Below, in pieces: positions 1 to 7,850 of a stretch of DNA of 56,506 nucleotides; the stretch's first letter is position 1, and every line of letters starts with the position of its first letter. A model generated the notes under the pieces. That model had not been told where the DNA came from and did no database searches. It worked only from the letters and a program-made list of their open reading frames with translations. Made by a program: the position numbers and the translations under genes. Source of the stretch: Scatosoma sp045533485 (GTDB lineage Bacteria > Bacillota > Clostridia > Christensenellales > Borkfalkiaceae); NCBI GenBank assembly GCA_045533485.1, contig JAZSHX010000020.1, positions 1 to 56,506 of the forward strand, read 5' to 3'.

Positions 1-2318
1 TCGTAAATCTGTCCTGCTACCATCTCGCTGATGCCTCTGGAAGCACAGCCGGGAACTCCTTCCTCTTCGTTACCGAAGACAAAGTTTGCCCGCTCTTTCT
101 CCATCACAGACTGCTTCTTTTTACTCATGGCACGGCGCACCAAATCGCTTCGTCCCAGGGTATATCCACCCAGGTCTCGCACAATCTGCATTACCTGCTC
201 CTGATACACGATACAGCCGTAGGTGGGAGCCAGGATTGGCTCCAGCTCAGGACAGGGATACACGATATCCTCGTGATTGTCCTTACCCTTAATATATTTG
301 GGGATAAAGTCCATAGGACCGGGACGGTACAGCGAAATGCCTGCGATTAAGTCTTCCAAACAGGTAGGCTGTAAGTCTTTCATAAACTTTTTCATACCGC
401 CTTGTTCGAGTTGGAACACAGCGTCCGTATCGCCCGACGAAATGAGTTGATATGCTTCGGGTACGTCCACGCCGATTTTGCTAAAATCAATGTCAATACC
501 GCGCCCTATTTTGATATATTCGAGCGTGTTTTGGATATCGGTAAGCGTGGTAAGCGCAAGGAAGTCCATTTTCAGCATCCCTACCGCTTCCACTTCTTTC
601 ATATCAAACTGTGTAACGATGTCGTCCCCGTTTCTTGCAAGGGGAACGTTATCGGCAAGCACCTTATTACAGATAACGACGCCTGCCGCGTGTTCGGAAA
701 TGTTTTTGGGCATACCTTCTAATTTCAAGCCCATATCGATTACGCGGTGCAATTCGTCGTTAGTTTTGTATACTTCGATAAATTCCGAATTTTTCTTATC
801 CTTTTGCTCTTTCAGTTTTTTGGCGATTTCCCCGCGTTTTTCTTCCGTCAGCGTTTCGTCTTCCAGTTGCTTTTCCAGTTTAGGAATTTTTAAGCCCAAC
901 AATTCGCCAATGGTAGACTTGCCGTCCATCAGCTTTGCTACCTTGTCCGTTTCCGAATACGGCACGCCCATAACGCGGCCCACGTCTTTCAAGACGGCGC
1001 GCGATGCAAGCGTACCGAACGTAACGATTTGCGCTACGTTTTCGGGGTGATATTTTTCACGGACATAGGAAATGGTTTCGTGTCTTCTACGCGTACAAAA
1101 GTCGACGTCGAAGTCGGGCATAGACACACGGTCGGGGTTCAAAAAGCGTTCAAAAATCAAATCGTATTTCAAAGGATCGACGTCCGTAATACCTATGGAA
1201 TACGCAACGATACTGCCTACCCCCGAACCACGGCCGGGGCCTACGGGGATGCCGTGCAATCTTGACCAGTTGATATAATCCCAAACAATCAAGAAATAAT
1301 CGGCAAAACCCATTTTGATAATGATGCCCAGCTCATATTCTACGCGTGCTTTGATATCGTCCGTGATATTGTCATAGCGTTTTGCCAAGCCGTCCCAAGT
1401 GAGATTTGTCAAATAATCGGGAGACGAAGAGCCATCGTCGGGTTTATAAAGCGGAATCAGCGATTTATCGCGGATAGGTTCGCCGTACGCCGTTAAATCA
1501 AAGGCAGGTTCTTCCACCTTATCGGCAATTACGCGCGTGTTGGAAATTGCATCGGGAACGTAGTGAAAAAGCTCCGCCATTTCGTCGCCCGATTTCATAT
1601 AAAATTCTTGCGTTTCAAACTTCATACGCTTGGTGTCGGCAAGCGTTTTTTTCGTTTGAATACATAACAAAACGTCGTGTGCTTCCCAGTCGTTTTTTTC
1701 GATATAGTGCACGTCGTTGGTGGCTACAAGCCCGATATTCAGCTCACGGGCAAGTTGGATAAGTTCGGGGATAACCTGCTTTTCATCCGCTATGCCGTGA
1801 TCTTGCAATTCAATATAAAAATCGTCGCCAAACGCTTGTTTCATTTCCAAAGCAAACGCTTTTGCTTTGTCGTATTCTCCTTCCAAAAGCAGTTGCGGTA
1901 TTCTGCCTGCCAAGCATGCGGAAAGACAAATAACGCCTTCGCTGTGCTTTTTAATCATATCGTAGCTTATGCGCGGTTTACCGTAAAACCCTTCAATATG
2001 CGAAAGCGAATTTAATTTTACGATATTTCTATACCCTACTTTGTTTTTTGCAAGCAAAACGATATGTTCGGTTTTCGTACCAGCGTGCTTTTGCAAATGG
2101 TCGTCCGTTGCGTACAATTCACAGCCGATAATATATTTGATGCCTTTCTTTTGGCACTCTTCCGCAAAATACAACGATGCGTACATGTTACCGTGGTCGG
2201 TAACCGCGCACGCATTGATATTGTTTTTTACCAAATAATCGACAAGGTCGTCCACCTTTGCCGCACCGTCTAAAAGGGAATATTCGGTATGTAAATGTAA
2301 ATGTACGAAATCCGTCAT
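1..2318 (-). CDS. dnaE: DNA polymerase III alpha subunit (partial, cut by left edge)
   Basis: Replicative DNA polymerase, family C. About 772 N-terminal residues are present; the C-terminal part lies beyond position 1. Residues 6-19 are the PHP motif HLHLHTEYSLLDGA. The palm motif PDFDVDF (near residue 400) supplies two catalytic aspartates and KMDFLAL (near residue 578) the third, as in E. coli DnaE. The start is an ATG at 2318 behind AAAAGGAT. It follows whiA by 33 bp, so it is probably the last gene of a murB-PHP-whiA-dnaE operon. Odd feature: about positions 1-330 use CTG, GAG and CAG codons while the rest uses TTG/TTA, GAA and CAA (see findings). The function is certain; the sequence at the very edge may come from another genome. 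Confidence 0.97.
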   Translation of the reverse strand, partial: MTDFVHLHLHTEYSLLDGAAKVDDLVDYLVKNNINACAVTDHGNMYASLYFAEECQKKGIKYIIGCELYATDDHLQKHAGTKTEHIVLLAKNKVGYRNIVKLNSLSHIEGFYGKPRISYDMIKKHSEGVICLSACLAGRIPQLLLEGEYDKAKAFALEMKQAFGDDFYIELQDHGIADEKQVIPELIQLARELNIGLVATNDVHYIEKNDWEAHDVLLCIQTKKTLADTKRMKFETQEFYMKSGDEMAELFHYVPDAISNTRVIADKVEEPAFDLTAYGEPIRDKSLIPLYKPDDGSSSPDYLTNLTWDGLAKRYDNITDDIKARVEYELGIIIKMGFADYFLIVWDYINWSRLHGIPVGPGRGSGVGSIVAYSIGITDVDPLKYDLIFERFLNPDRVSMPDFDVDFCTRRRHETISYVREKYHPENVAQIVTFGTLASRAVLKDVGRVMGVPYSETDKVAKLMDGKSTIGELLGLKIPKLEKQLEDETLTEEKRGEIAKKLKEQKDKKNSEFIEVYKTNDELHRVIDMGLKLEGMPKNISEHAAGVVICNKVLADNVPLARNGDDIVTQFDMKEVEAVGMLKMDFLALTTLTDIQNTLEYIKIGRGIDIDFSKIGVDVPEAYQLISSGDTDAVFQLEQGGMKKFMKDLQPTCLEDLIAGISLYRPGPMDFIPKYIKGKDNHEDIVYPCPELEPILAPTYGCIVYQEQVMQIVRDLGGYTLGRSDLVRRAMSKKKQSVMEKERANFVFGNEEEGVPGCASRGISEMVAGQIY

Positions 2319-2351
2319 AGTTTATCCTTTTCGCCATACCTTGGCGTAATA

Positions 2352-3290
2352 TTATTCGTTTGTTTCTTCTGCTAATTCCATAAGCTTGCGCATACGGTGG
2401 TTGATACAGCTTTTGCTTTCGCCCAAAAGTTCCGCAAGCTCTTTCAGGGTTTTCTCAGGGTGCTTTAAGCGTGTTTTTGCAAGCAATTTAAGCTGTGGAT
2501 TTAGGTCGGTAAGTCCGCCGCTTTTTTCCAGCTTTTGTATCGCCACCACCTGCTTGACAGCGGCAATCGCCGTTTTATCCGCGTTACCCGAAATGCAATT
2601 TTGCGCGCGGTTGTCGTGATTTGCTTCGTCGCGTTTTTCCACGAACGCCGTGAACTTTTCAAGCGCATTGTGCGCGCCTATTACCGCTAAAAAATCAGAG
2701 ATGAGTTCTTTGCTCTTAATATAAACCACCGCGTCGTCTTTGCGTTTCACCAGCCGCGCTAACACTTCTTCCTGCGACAAAAGCCTGCAAAAATCACGTG
2801 CCGTTTGGCGTTCGCGGAATACGATTTCCAAGTGATACCCCGTGCCGTTATCGCTTGGCAAGGTACAGCTTCCGCCTGCTAAAAACGCACCGCGTAAATA
2901 GGCAAGCTTAGCGCTTTCGCTTTTTATCAGCGACAACGATACACCGCTTTGAAAAGCTTTCGTTTGCTTATCATACAAAGCAAGTTCGCTTAAAACGCGT
3001 TCTCCGTACGCAAGCGGACAGGCGATGACCAGCTTGTCCTTACCGCTCAATCTATCCTGCGTAGCATACGCAACCGATAAATCACAGCCAAACGCCTTAG
3101 AAAAGCTTTCCATGAAAAATTCGGCAACGCGTTCCGTCTGGCTAACGATAAAAAAGGTGGGCGTATCCTGTTGAACGCCAAGCTCGCCGCAAGCGCGGAT
3201 AAAGGCGGATAAGCCCGCAATTTTCGCGTGCTTGTCCTTCCAAAATCGGCTGTGGATAAGTTCCTTTTTTATTTCTATCGTAAAATTCAT
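2352..3290 (-). CDS. whiA: WhiA-type sporulation/cell-division transcription regulator
   Basis: 312 residues, the usual WhiA length. The N-terminus (MNFTIEIKKELIHSRF) and the central part (YLRGAFLAGGSCTLPS...YHLEIVF) are typical of the LAGLIDADG-derived WhiA fold. The C-terminus (LNPQLKLLAKTRLKHPEKTLKELAELLGESKSCINHR) is the WhiA helix-turn-helix. In Firmicutes whiA usually sits with murB, a PHP gene, rapZ and yvcK. Here murB and the PHP gene are upstream but rapZ and yvcK are absent from the cluster. The ribosome binding site before ATG 3290 (GGACAAACT) is weak. It is 11 bp behind the PHP gene and so co-transcribed. Confidence 0.95.
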   Translation of the reverse strand: MNFTIEIKKELIHSRFWKDKHAKIAGLSAFIRACGELGVQQDTPTFFIVSQTERVAEFFMESFSKAFGCDLSVAYATQDRLSGKDKLVIACPLAYGERVLSELALYDKQTKAFQSGVSLSLIKSESAKLAYLRGAFLAGGSCTLPSDNGTGYHLEIVFRERQTARDFCRLLSQEEVLARLVKRKDDAVVYIKSKELISDFLAVIGAHNALEKFTAFVEKRDEANHDNRAQNCISGNADKTAIAAVKQVVAIQKLEKSGGLTDLNPQLKLLAKTRLKHPEKTLKELAELLGESKSCINHRMRKLMELAEETNE

Positions 3291-3301
3291 AGTTTGTCCG
3301 T

Positions 3302-4078
3302 TTATTTACCGCTTTTAAGCGTTGCAAGACGGAAAATAGGCGTTCTTCCGTCGATATTGTCAATTCTATCCATCGGGAAATGGACGCGCGCAAGCTGCTT
3401 TTCAATGAGCGCCGTATCTCCCACTCTATCCGCAGAGTGCGCGTCGGAGTTAATCACAAAGCGCGCGGAAGTTTTTGCGACGATTTCGCAAAGCTGTTCG
3501 TCCGTAAAATGCTGTTTTTTACTGCTAAGCTCTAAATACGTGCCGTAATCCGCCGCGCATTTCGCCACTTCCAAAGCATTTGCGGGAGAACAAAATCCAA
3601 CGTGCGTCAAAACGTCAATCGGGTTGTTTTTTACGGCGTTTATATACGCTTTCGTATTGCGCTTGATTTGCGCTTTCGTCGAAGATTTCAACAAGACGGA
3701 AATTAAATAATTCGGCATACCGTACGAAAGATACCGCCACAAATTTTCATAAAAAATCAATACGTGATAACCGCATAAAAATATATCGAAATTATCGTAA
3801 TCACTTGCTTTGAAATCGGTTTTTCCCGATGGGCCAAGAATATTCGCTTCTACCCCCATCAAAACCTTTACGCCGTGTTTTTCTTGCGCTTTCATGCACT
3901 CTTGCCTAAGCGTAGGCACGTCTTTTCGGCGCAAGTTGTAAATTACGTGACGAAAGCCGTGGTCGGTGATGGCAATTTCTTTCAAGCCGTTTGCCGCCGC
4001 CTGCGCCGCGTTTTCATCAACCGTATTTTTGCCGTGCGAATACGGCGTGTGGGTATGATAATCTCCCGTTAAAAGCAC
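3302..4078 (-). CDS. PHP-domain phosphoesterase (histidinol-phosphatase-like)
   Basis: 258 residues with the metal-binding motifs of the PHP family: DYHTHTPYSHG at the N-terminus, ITDHGFRH, GVEANIL, DVLTHVGF and INSDAH. These ligands bind two or three metals and catalyse phosphoester hydrolysis; the substrate cannot be read from the sequence. A histidinol phosphatase is unlikely to be its main role because no his genes are nearby. The start is a GTG at 4078 behind GGAG with 9-bp spacing, and the gene begins 6 bp after murB. This PHP gene between murB and whiA is a recurring arrangement in Clostridia, which suggests a cell-envelope or housekeeping role (inference). Confidence 0.85.
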   Translation of the reverse strand: MLLTGDYHTHTPYSHGKNTVDENAAQAAANGLKEIAITDHGFRHVIYNLRRKDVPTLRQECMKAQEKHGVKVLMGVEANILGPSGKTDFKASDYDNFDIFLCGYHVLIFYENLWRYLSYGMPNYLISVLLKSSTKAQIKRNTKAYINAVKNNPIDVLTHVGFCSPANALEVAKCAADYGTYLELSSKKQHFTDEQLCEIVAKTSARFVINSDAHSADRVGDTALIEKQLARVHFPMDRIDNIDGRTPIFRLATLKSGK

Positions 4079-4084
4079 TTTATT

Positions 4085-4978
4085 TCACTCCAAATATCGT
4101 ATTTCTTCTTCTAATGTAATTTTATATTGTGCATACACCGCGCTTTTCATCATTTGAATGAGCGTGCGAATATCCTGCGCAGTTGCCGATTGTTCATTGA
4201 TGATAAAATTTGCGTGTTCGTTGGATACCACCGCGCCGCCGATACGCATCCCTTTTAAGCCGGCGTTTTCAATCAACTGCCCTGCAATTTTCCCGTTGGG
4301 GTTTTTGAATATACAGCCCAAGCTTTTTCCGCTTGGCAAGTGCGTCCGTTTTGCCCGATACCGCGCAATTTGCTCCCTTACCTGCATCGGCGTCGTTTTT
4401 TGCAAGCGTAGCGTTACGCCTAAAATCACGTCGTTATTATGCATAAACAAGCTGTCTTTGTAGGAAAATTGACAATCTTGTTTAGGTATTGTTAACAATT
4501 TACCCTTTCGGTAAACGCGGACGCTTTCCACTATGCTTGAAAGGTAAGTTCCGCTGACGCCTGCGTTCATATATACCGCGCCGCCAAGCGTGCAGGGAAT
4601 ACCCGATAAAAATTCCGCGCCGGTAAGCCCTGCGTCTATACAGCGATGGAGCAGCCGACCGCTTGTAACGCCGCTTTCCGCATAGGCATATTCGCCGTTG
4701 ACACGGCACAAGCGCATTTGTTTGGTGCAAACGACTACGCGGTCAATCTTTCCTTCCGCTGCAAGCGTGTTGGATAAATTTCCTATCGTGATAAACGGGA
4801 TATTTCTTTCCGTTAGTATGGACAAAATTTGCAGCATTTCCTGTTCGTTTTGCGGAAATAATGCTATGGGCGCAACTCCACCTACCCCCATCGTGCCGTT
4901 TGCGGAAAACTCAAAGGGGATTTTGTGTGTAAAAGACAAAAAATCCGCGTATTTTTGTAAGGTGTACAAGTCGTTCAC
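4085..4978 (-). CDS. murB: UDP-N-acetylenolpyruvoylglucosamine reductase
   Basis: Reduces UDP-GlcNAc-enolpyruvate to UDP-MurNAc with NADPH and FAD in cytoplasmic peptidoglycan precursor synthesis. Length is normal at about 297 residues. FAD-binding segments are ITIGNLSNTLA, LSGIPCTLGGAVYMNAG and FSYKDSLF. The catalytic loop reads SLGCIFKNPNG, with Cys where E. coli MurB has the proton-donating Ser of GSFFKNP. The start is uncertain. GTG 4978 has no spaced ribosome site (AGGA touches it), while a TTG at 4969 lies 8 bp behind GGAG. A TATAAT (4983-4988) sits immediately upstream, so the leader is very short. It heads the whiA-dnaE gene run. Confidence 0.95.
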   Translation of the reverse strand: MNDLYTLQKYADFLSFTHKIPFEFSANGTMGVGGVAPIALFPQNEQEMLQILSILTERNIPFITIGNLSNTLAAEGKIDRVVVCTKQMRLCRVNGEYAYAESGVTSGRLLHRCIDAGLTGAEFLSGIPCTLGGAVYMNAGVSGTYLSSIVESVRVYRKGKLLTIPKQDCQFSYKDSLFMHNNDVILGVTLRLQKTTPMQVREQIARYRAKRTHLPSGKSLGCIFKNPNGKIAGQLIENAGLKGMRIGGAVVSNEHANFIINEQSATAQDIRTLIQMMKSAVYAQYKITLEEEIRYLE

Positions 4979-5086
4979 TCCTATTATAACATATTTTTTT
5001 TATTTTTGAAAGTGTTTACTTTCCTTTTTACAAAAAAAGTTACACTTTCCCTTTGTATAAATATGTATTTATTGCGCCGAATAGTA

Positions 5087-5121
5087 CAAAAAAAAGACCT
5101 GACAAAAGCCAAGTCTTTTTT
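5087..5121 (-). terminator. Rho-independent terminator of nagA
   Basis: On the minus strand AAAGACTTG pairs with CAGGTCTTT around an 8-base loop and is followed by a run of T. It lies 15 bp past the nagA stop codon. Confidence 0.85.
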
Positions 5122-5136
5122 CTCTTTTTATGGATT

Positions 5137-6285
5137 TTACGCCCTATAAATAATTTCGCCACCACGAATAGTCATAAGCACGTTAAACTTACTATCAAGA
5201 ACTGTAAAATCGGCGTTTTTGCCTTCGGCAATGCTACCCGTTTCTTTATCAATGCCCAGCATTTTTGCAGGGTTAATCGTAGCGTAGTCGACCGCTTGCG
5301 TAAACGGAACGCCCACCTTTTCAACGGCGTTTTGCACTGCACAATTCATTTTTAACACACTGCCAGCAAGCGTACCGTCCGCCAAACGCGCTTCTCCGTT
5401 TTTCACGAATACCTTTTGTCCGCCAAGCTCACTTTCGCCGTCGGGAAGCCCCTTTGCGCGCATAGCGTCCGTGATAAGCGACACTTTATCTATCGGCTTA
5501 TTTTTGATAAGCAACTGCATAGCAGGTACGGATACGTGAATCGTATCAGCAATCAATTCGCAGTTCAATTCGTCAATGAGCATCGCGCTACCGACCGTAC
5601 CGATTTCTCTGTGATGCAAAGCCGTTTGCGCGTTATACGTGTGCGTAACGTTGCTTGCGCCTGCGTCTACTGCACCGCGTATATCCGTGTATTTCGCGCC
5701 CGTATGCCCGATAGACACCGCCGCGCCTTTTGCTACGATATGTTTGATAAACTCCGTTGCGCCTTCGATTTCGGGAGCAAGCGTTACGATTTTAATGCTG
5801 TCGCCGCTTGCCGCGAAATATTCGTCAAACGTTGCAATATCGGGTTCTTTCACGTATTCCAAGGGCTGTGCGCCTTTATGCGCCGCCGCAATAAACGGAC
5901 CTTCCAAGTGTACGCCCACTACGCGCGCGCCGTCTTTTCTATTTTCCGCGCGATATTCTTTCACTGCGCTTAAGGCGCGTAAAATGTTTTCCTTGCTTTG
6001 CGTCATCGTGGTTACCAAAAACGACGTCGTGCCTTCTGCTGCCACGGTGTTGGCAATCATGGAAATGTCGCCAAGCGTGCCGTCCATTCCGTCCGAACCG
6101 CCTGCGCCGTGAATATGCTGGTCGATAAACCCGGGCAACACGATAGCGTCTTCGGGCAAGGATAAAATTTCCGCTTTTTTATCTACGCAACGGGATATTT
6201 TACGGATTTTTTCATCGAAGCAAACGCTGGATTTTTGCACGCCTTTGCCTTGTACGTATACGTTCACGTTCTTAAAAGCTTTCAT
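5137..6285 (-). CDS. nagA: N-acetylglucosamine-6-phosphate deacetylase
   Basis: Hydrolyses GlcNAc-6-P to GlcN-6-P and acetate in amino-sugar recycling and catabolism. The amidohydrolase motifs are complete: DQHIHGAGGSDGMDG (HxH), VHLEGPFIA with the metal-binding Glu, SIGHTGA, THTYNA and the catalytic Asp in LITDAM. I place the start at ATG 6285 (382 residues) because GGAG lies 8 bp before it; the open frame runs 17 codons further up but overlaps the intergenic site. It lies 16 bp after the ROK-like kinase, so the two form an operon, and it ends at a strong terminator. nagB is not in the window. Confidence 0.95.
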   Translation of the reverse strand: MKAFKNVNVYVQGKGVQKSSVCFDEKIRKISRCVDKKAEILSLPEDAIVLPGFIDQHIHGAGGSDGMDGTLGDISMIANTVAAEGTTSFLVTTMTQSKENILRALSAVKEYRAENRKDGARVVGVHLEGPFIAAAHKGAQPLEYVKEPDIATFDEYFAASGDSIKIVTLAPEIEGATEFIKHIVAKGAAVSIGHTGAKYTDIRGAVDAGASNVTHTYNAQTALHHREIGTVGSAMLIDELNCELIADTIHVSVPAMQLLIKNKPIDKVSLITDAMRAKGLPDGESELGGQKVFVKNGEARLADGTLAGSVLKMNCAVQNAVEKVGVPFTQAVDYATINPAKMLGIDKETGSIAEGKNADFTVLDSKFNVLMTIRGGEIIYRA

Positions 6286-6301
6286 TTTTTTACTCCTATA
6301 A

Positions 6302-7684
6302 TTATGCGTTGTTTGCAGGCAAGGAAGCCGCTGCAATACTTTGACCTACGCGACGGCTCTTTTCATCGGGCAAGCCGATGTCAAGCCCTGCAAATTCAGG
6401 ATATTCTTCCGCAAGCACTTGCTTACAGGTAGCCAAGATAATATCGCCGCCTTTACCGCCCATTACGCGGCCAAGGAGCAACATATGCTTAATATCGTAG
6501 AATTTAGCGTAGAAAGGAATCGTATGTGCCAAATACACGCCGATATCTTCGTAAATTTGCGCCGCAAGTGCGTCGCCCTTATCCATCATAGCTTGCACTT
6601 CTTTGAGCTTTTGCGCAGGCGTTAAACCGTCTGCAAATACGTGGCCGCCTGCTTCGGCAAGCTTGATAACTGCGTCTTGAGAGAAATATTTACAACCCAC
6701 GCCGAAATCGCCGCTCCATTCGTCTTGCATTGCGCCTTCGTTGAAGTCTACGGGAGCAAACGCAAGCTCGGAAAGCCAGCCGTTGATACCGCCGTTTGTG
6801 TTGATATAGCCAACCGCTTCACTGGTACCCATAGCGATACCCAAAACGCCGTTGTCATCCAAATCGATTGCGCCTGCAAGCGCCGTAACGTCGCCGTCGT
6901 TCGCCACTTCCAAAGGAATATTTTTGCCGTAAATTTCGCTCATTTCCTTAGCAACGTTTATGTACATATTTTTCACGTAGTCGCCGTGTTTTTGCTTATC
7001 TACTTTCAAGAAAAGCGACGCGACCATAATTTTATTGTCTACGTATACGCCAGCAGACGATACGCCGATTGCGTCCACCGTAGGCATTTTCGACGCCGCC
7101 GTTTTCATAGCCGTCAAAATTTCGCCGTAGTGATAGGTGGGATCTTCCGTGATTTTCGGGTTCCACACCACTTCTTCGCTGTAAACCACTTCGCCGTTGA
7201 TGACTGCACTTACCTTTCTATCCGAACCGCCTGCGTCAAAACCGATACGGCAACCGTCTAAATAGCCGCCTACGCGCACAGACGCGTTCTTTTGCTCAGG
7301 GATTTGGTCTTTTTCCAACCACTCTACTTGGAAAGGTCTTTCATATACGCCGCTCATAAAATCTTCGTCAAAAGCGCGCAAACCTGTTTTGGTGTACGCA
7401 TTTTTCAAATATTCGTAAATTTCCTTGCTGCCCGATACAGAAATTTTGAAGCCGCCCACTACCCATAAAATGGTTTTTGCGATACGTTCCGCCACACGGA
7501 AATTGAGCGCGTCGTTTACACCGGCGGGCAACGCTTTATAGCTGTATACGTAGTTGTAACCGCCGCTACGTTCCACGACCAACGTAACGTCAACGCTGCT
7601 GCCGTTTTCTGCAACCGCCTTATCGTAATCGTTGAGCGCTTGATACATAGGATAAAAGTTTTTGTCTAATACAGGTTTTCTCAT
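6302..7684 (-). CDS. ROK-like sugar kinase with long N-terminal extension
   Basis: 460 residues. An ASKHA kinase core starts near residue 140: phosphate-1 loop IGFDAGGSDRK (147-157), the catalytic-base region ANDGDVTALAG (261-271) and phosphate-2 loop MGTSEAVG (285-292). ROK kinases are usually about 300 residues. Here about 140 extra residues precede the core; they do not resemble the winged helix of NagC/XylR regulators. The Zn motif CxCGxxGCxE of classical ROK proteins is also missing. Being paired with nagA, it probably phosphorylates an amino sugar such as GlcNAc (inference). ATG 7684 has AAAAGGAG 8 bp upstream. The promoter carries two inverted repeats suited to a repressor. Confidence 0.75.
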   Translation of the reverse strand: MRKPVLDKNFYPMYQALNDYDKAVAENGSSVDVTLVVERSGGYNYVYSYKALPAGVNDALNFRVAERIAKTILWVVGGFKISVSGSKEIYEYLKNAYTKTGLRAFDEDFMSGVYERPFQVEWLEKDQIPEQKNASVRVGGYLDGCRIGFDAGGSDRKVSAVINGEVVYSEEVVWNPKITEDPTYHYGEILTAMKTAASKMPTVDAIGVSSAGVYVDNKIMVASLFLKVDKQKHGDYVKNMYINVAKEMSEIYGKNIPLEVANDGDVTALAGAIDLDDNGVLGIAMGTSEAVGYINTNGGINGWLSELAFAPVDFNEGAMQDEWSGDFGVGCKYFSQDAVIKLAEAGGHVFADGLTPAQKLKEVQAMMDKGDALAAQIYEDIGVYLAHTIPFYAKFYDIKHMLLLGRVMGGKGGDIILATCKQVLAEEYPEFAGLDIGLPDEKSRRVGQSIAAASLPANNA

Positions 7685-7700
7685 AATGTTTGCTCCTTTT

Positions 7701-7749
7701 AATTATCAACGATAATTATATAATATTCCGTTGCCATTTACAATGGTAA
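7701..7749 (-). promoter_or_regulatory. Promoter with two operator-like inverted repeats (ROK kinase-nagA operon)
   Basis: Minus-strand promoter: -35 TTGTAA (7743-7738), 17-bp spacer, -10 TATAAT (7720-7715). A perfect inverted repeat AATTATC-AAC-GATAATT (7701-7717) covers the -10 and start-point region. A near-perfect one, TTGCCATT-TAC-AATGGTAA (7731-7749), covers the -35. The placement suggests repression; the regulator is unknown. Confidence 0.7.
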
Positions 7750-7804
7750 TTCTTTCATAGTTTTTTGCTATTCTTTCGCAATCGCGGTTAATGAAATATT
7801 TAGA

Positions 7805-7850
7805 ATAACCGCACCAAGCGTTATACTTGATGCGTTATCTTGATTATTTT
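7805..7850 (-). terminator. Hairpin after phosphohexomutase (weak terminator)
   Basis: On the minus strand GATAACGCATCAAG can fold with CTTGGTGCGGTTATT just past the stop codon. No clear T run follows, so termination may be partial. Confidence 0.4.
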
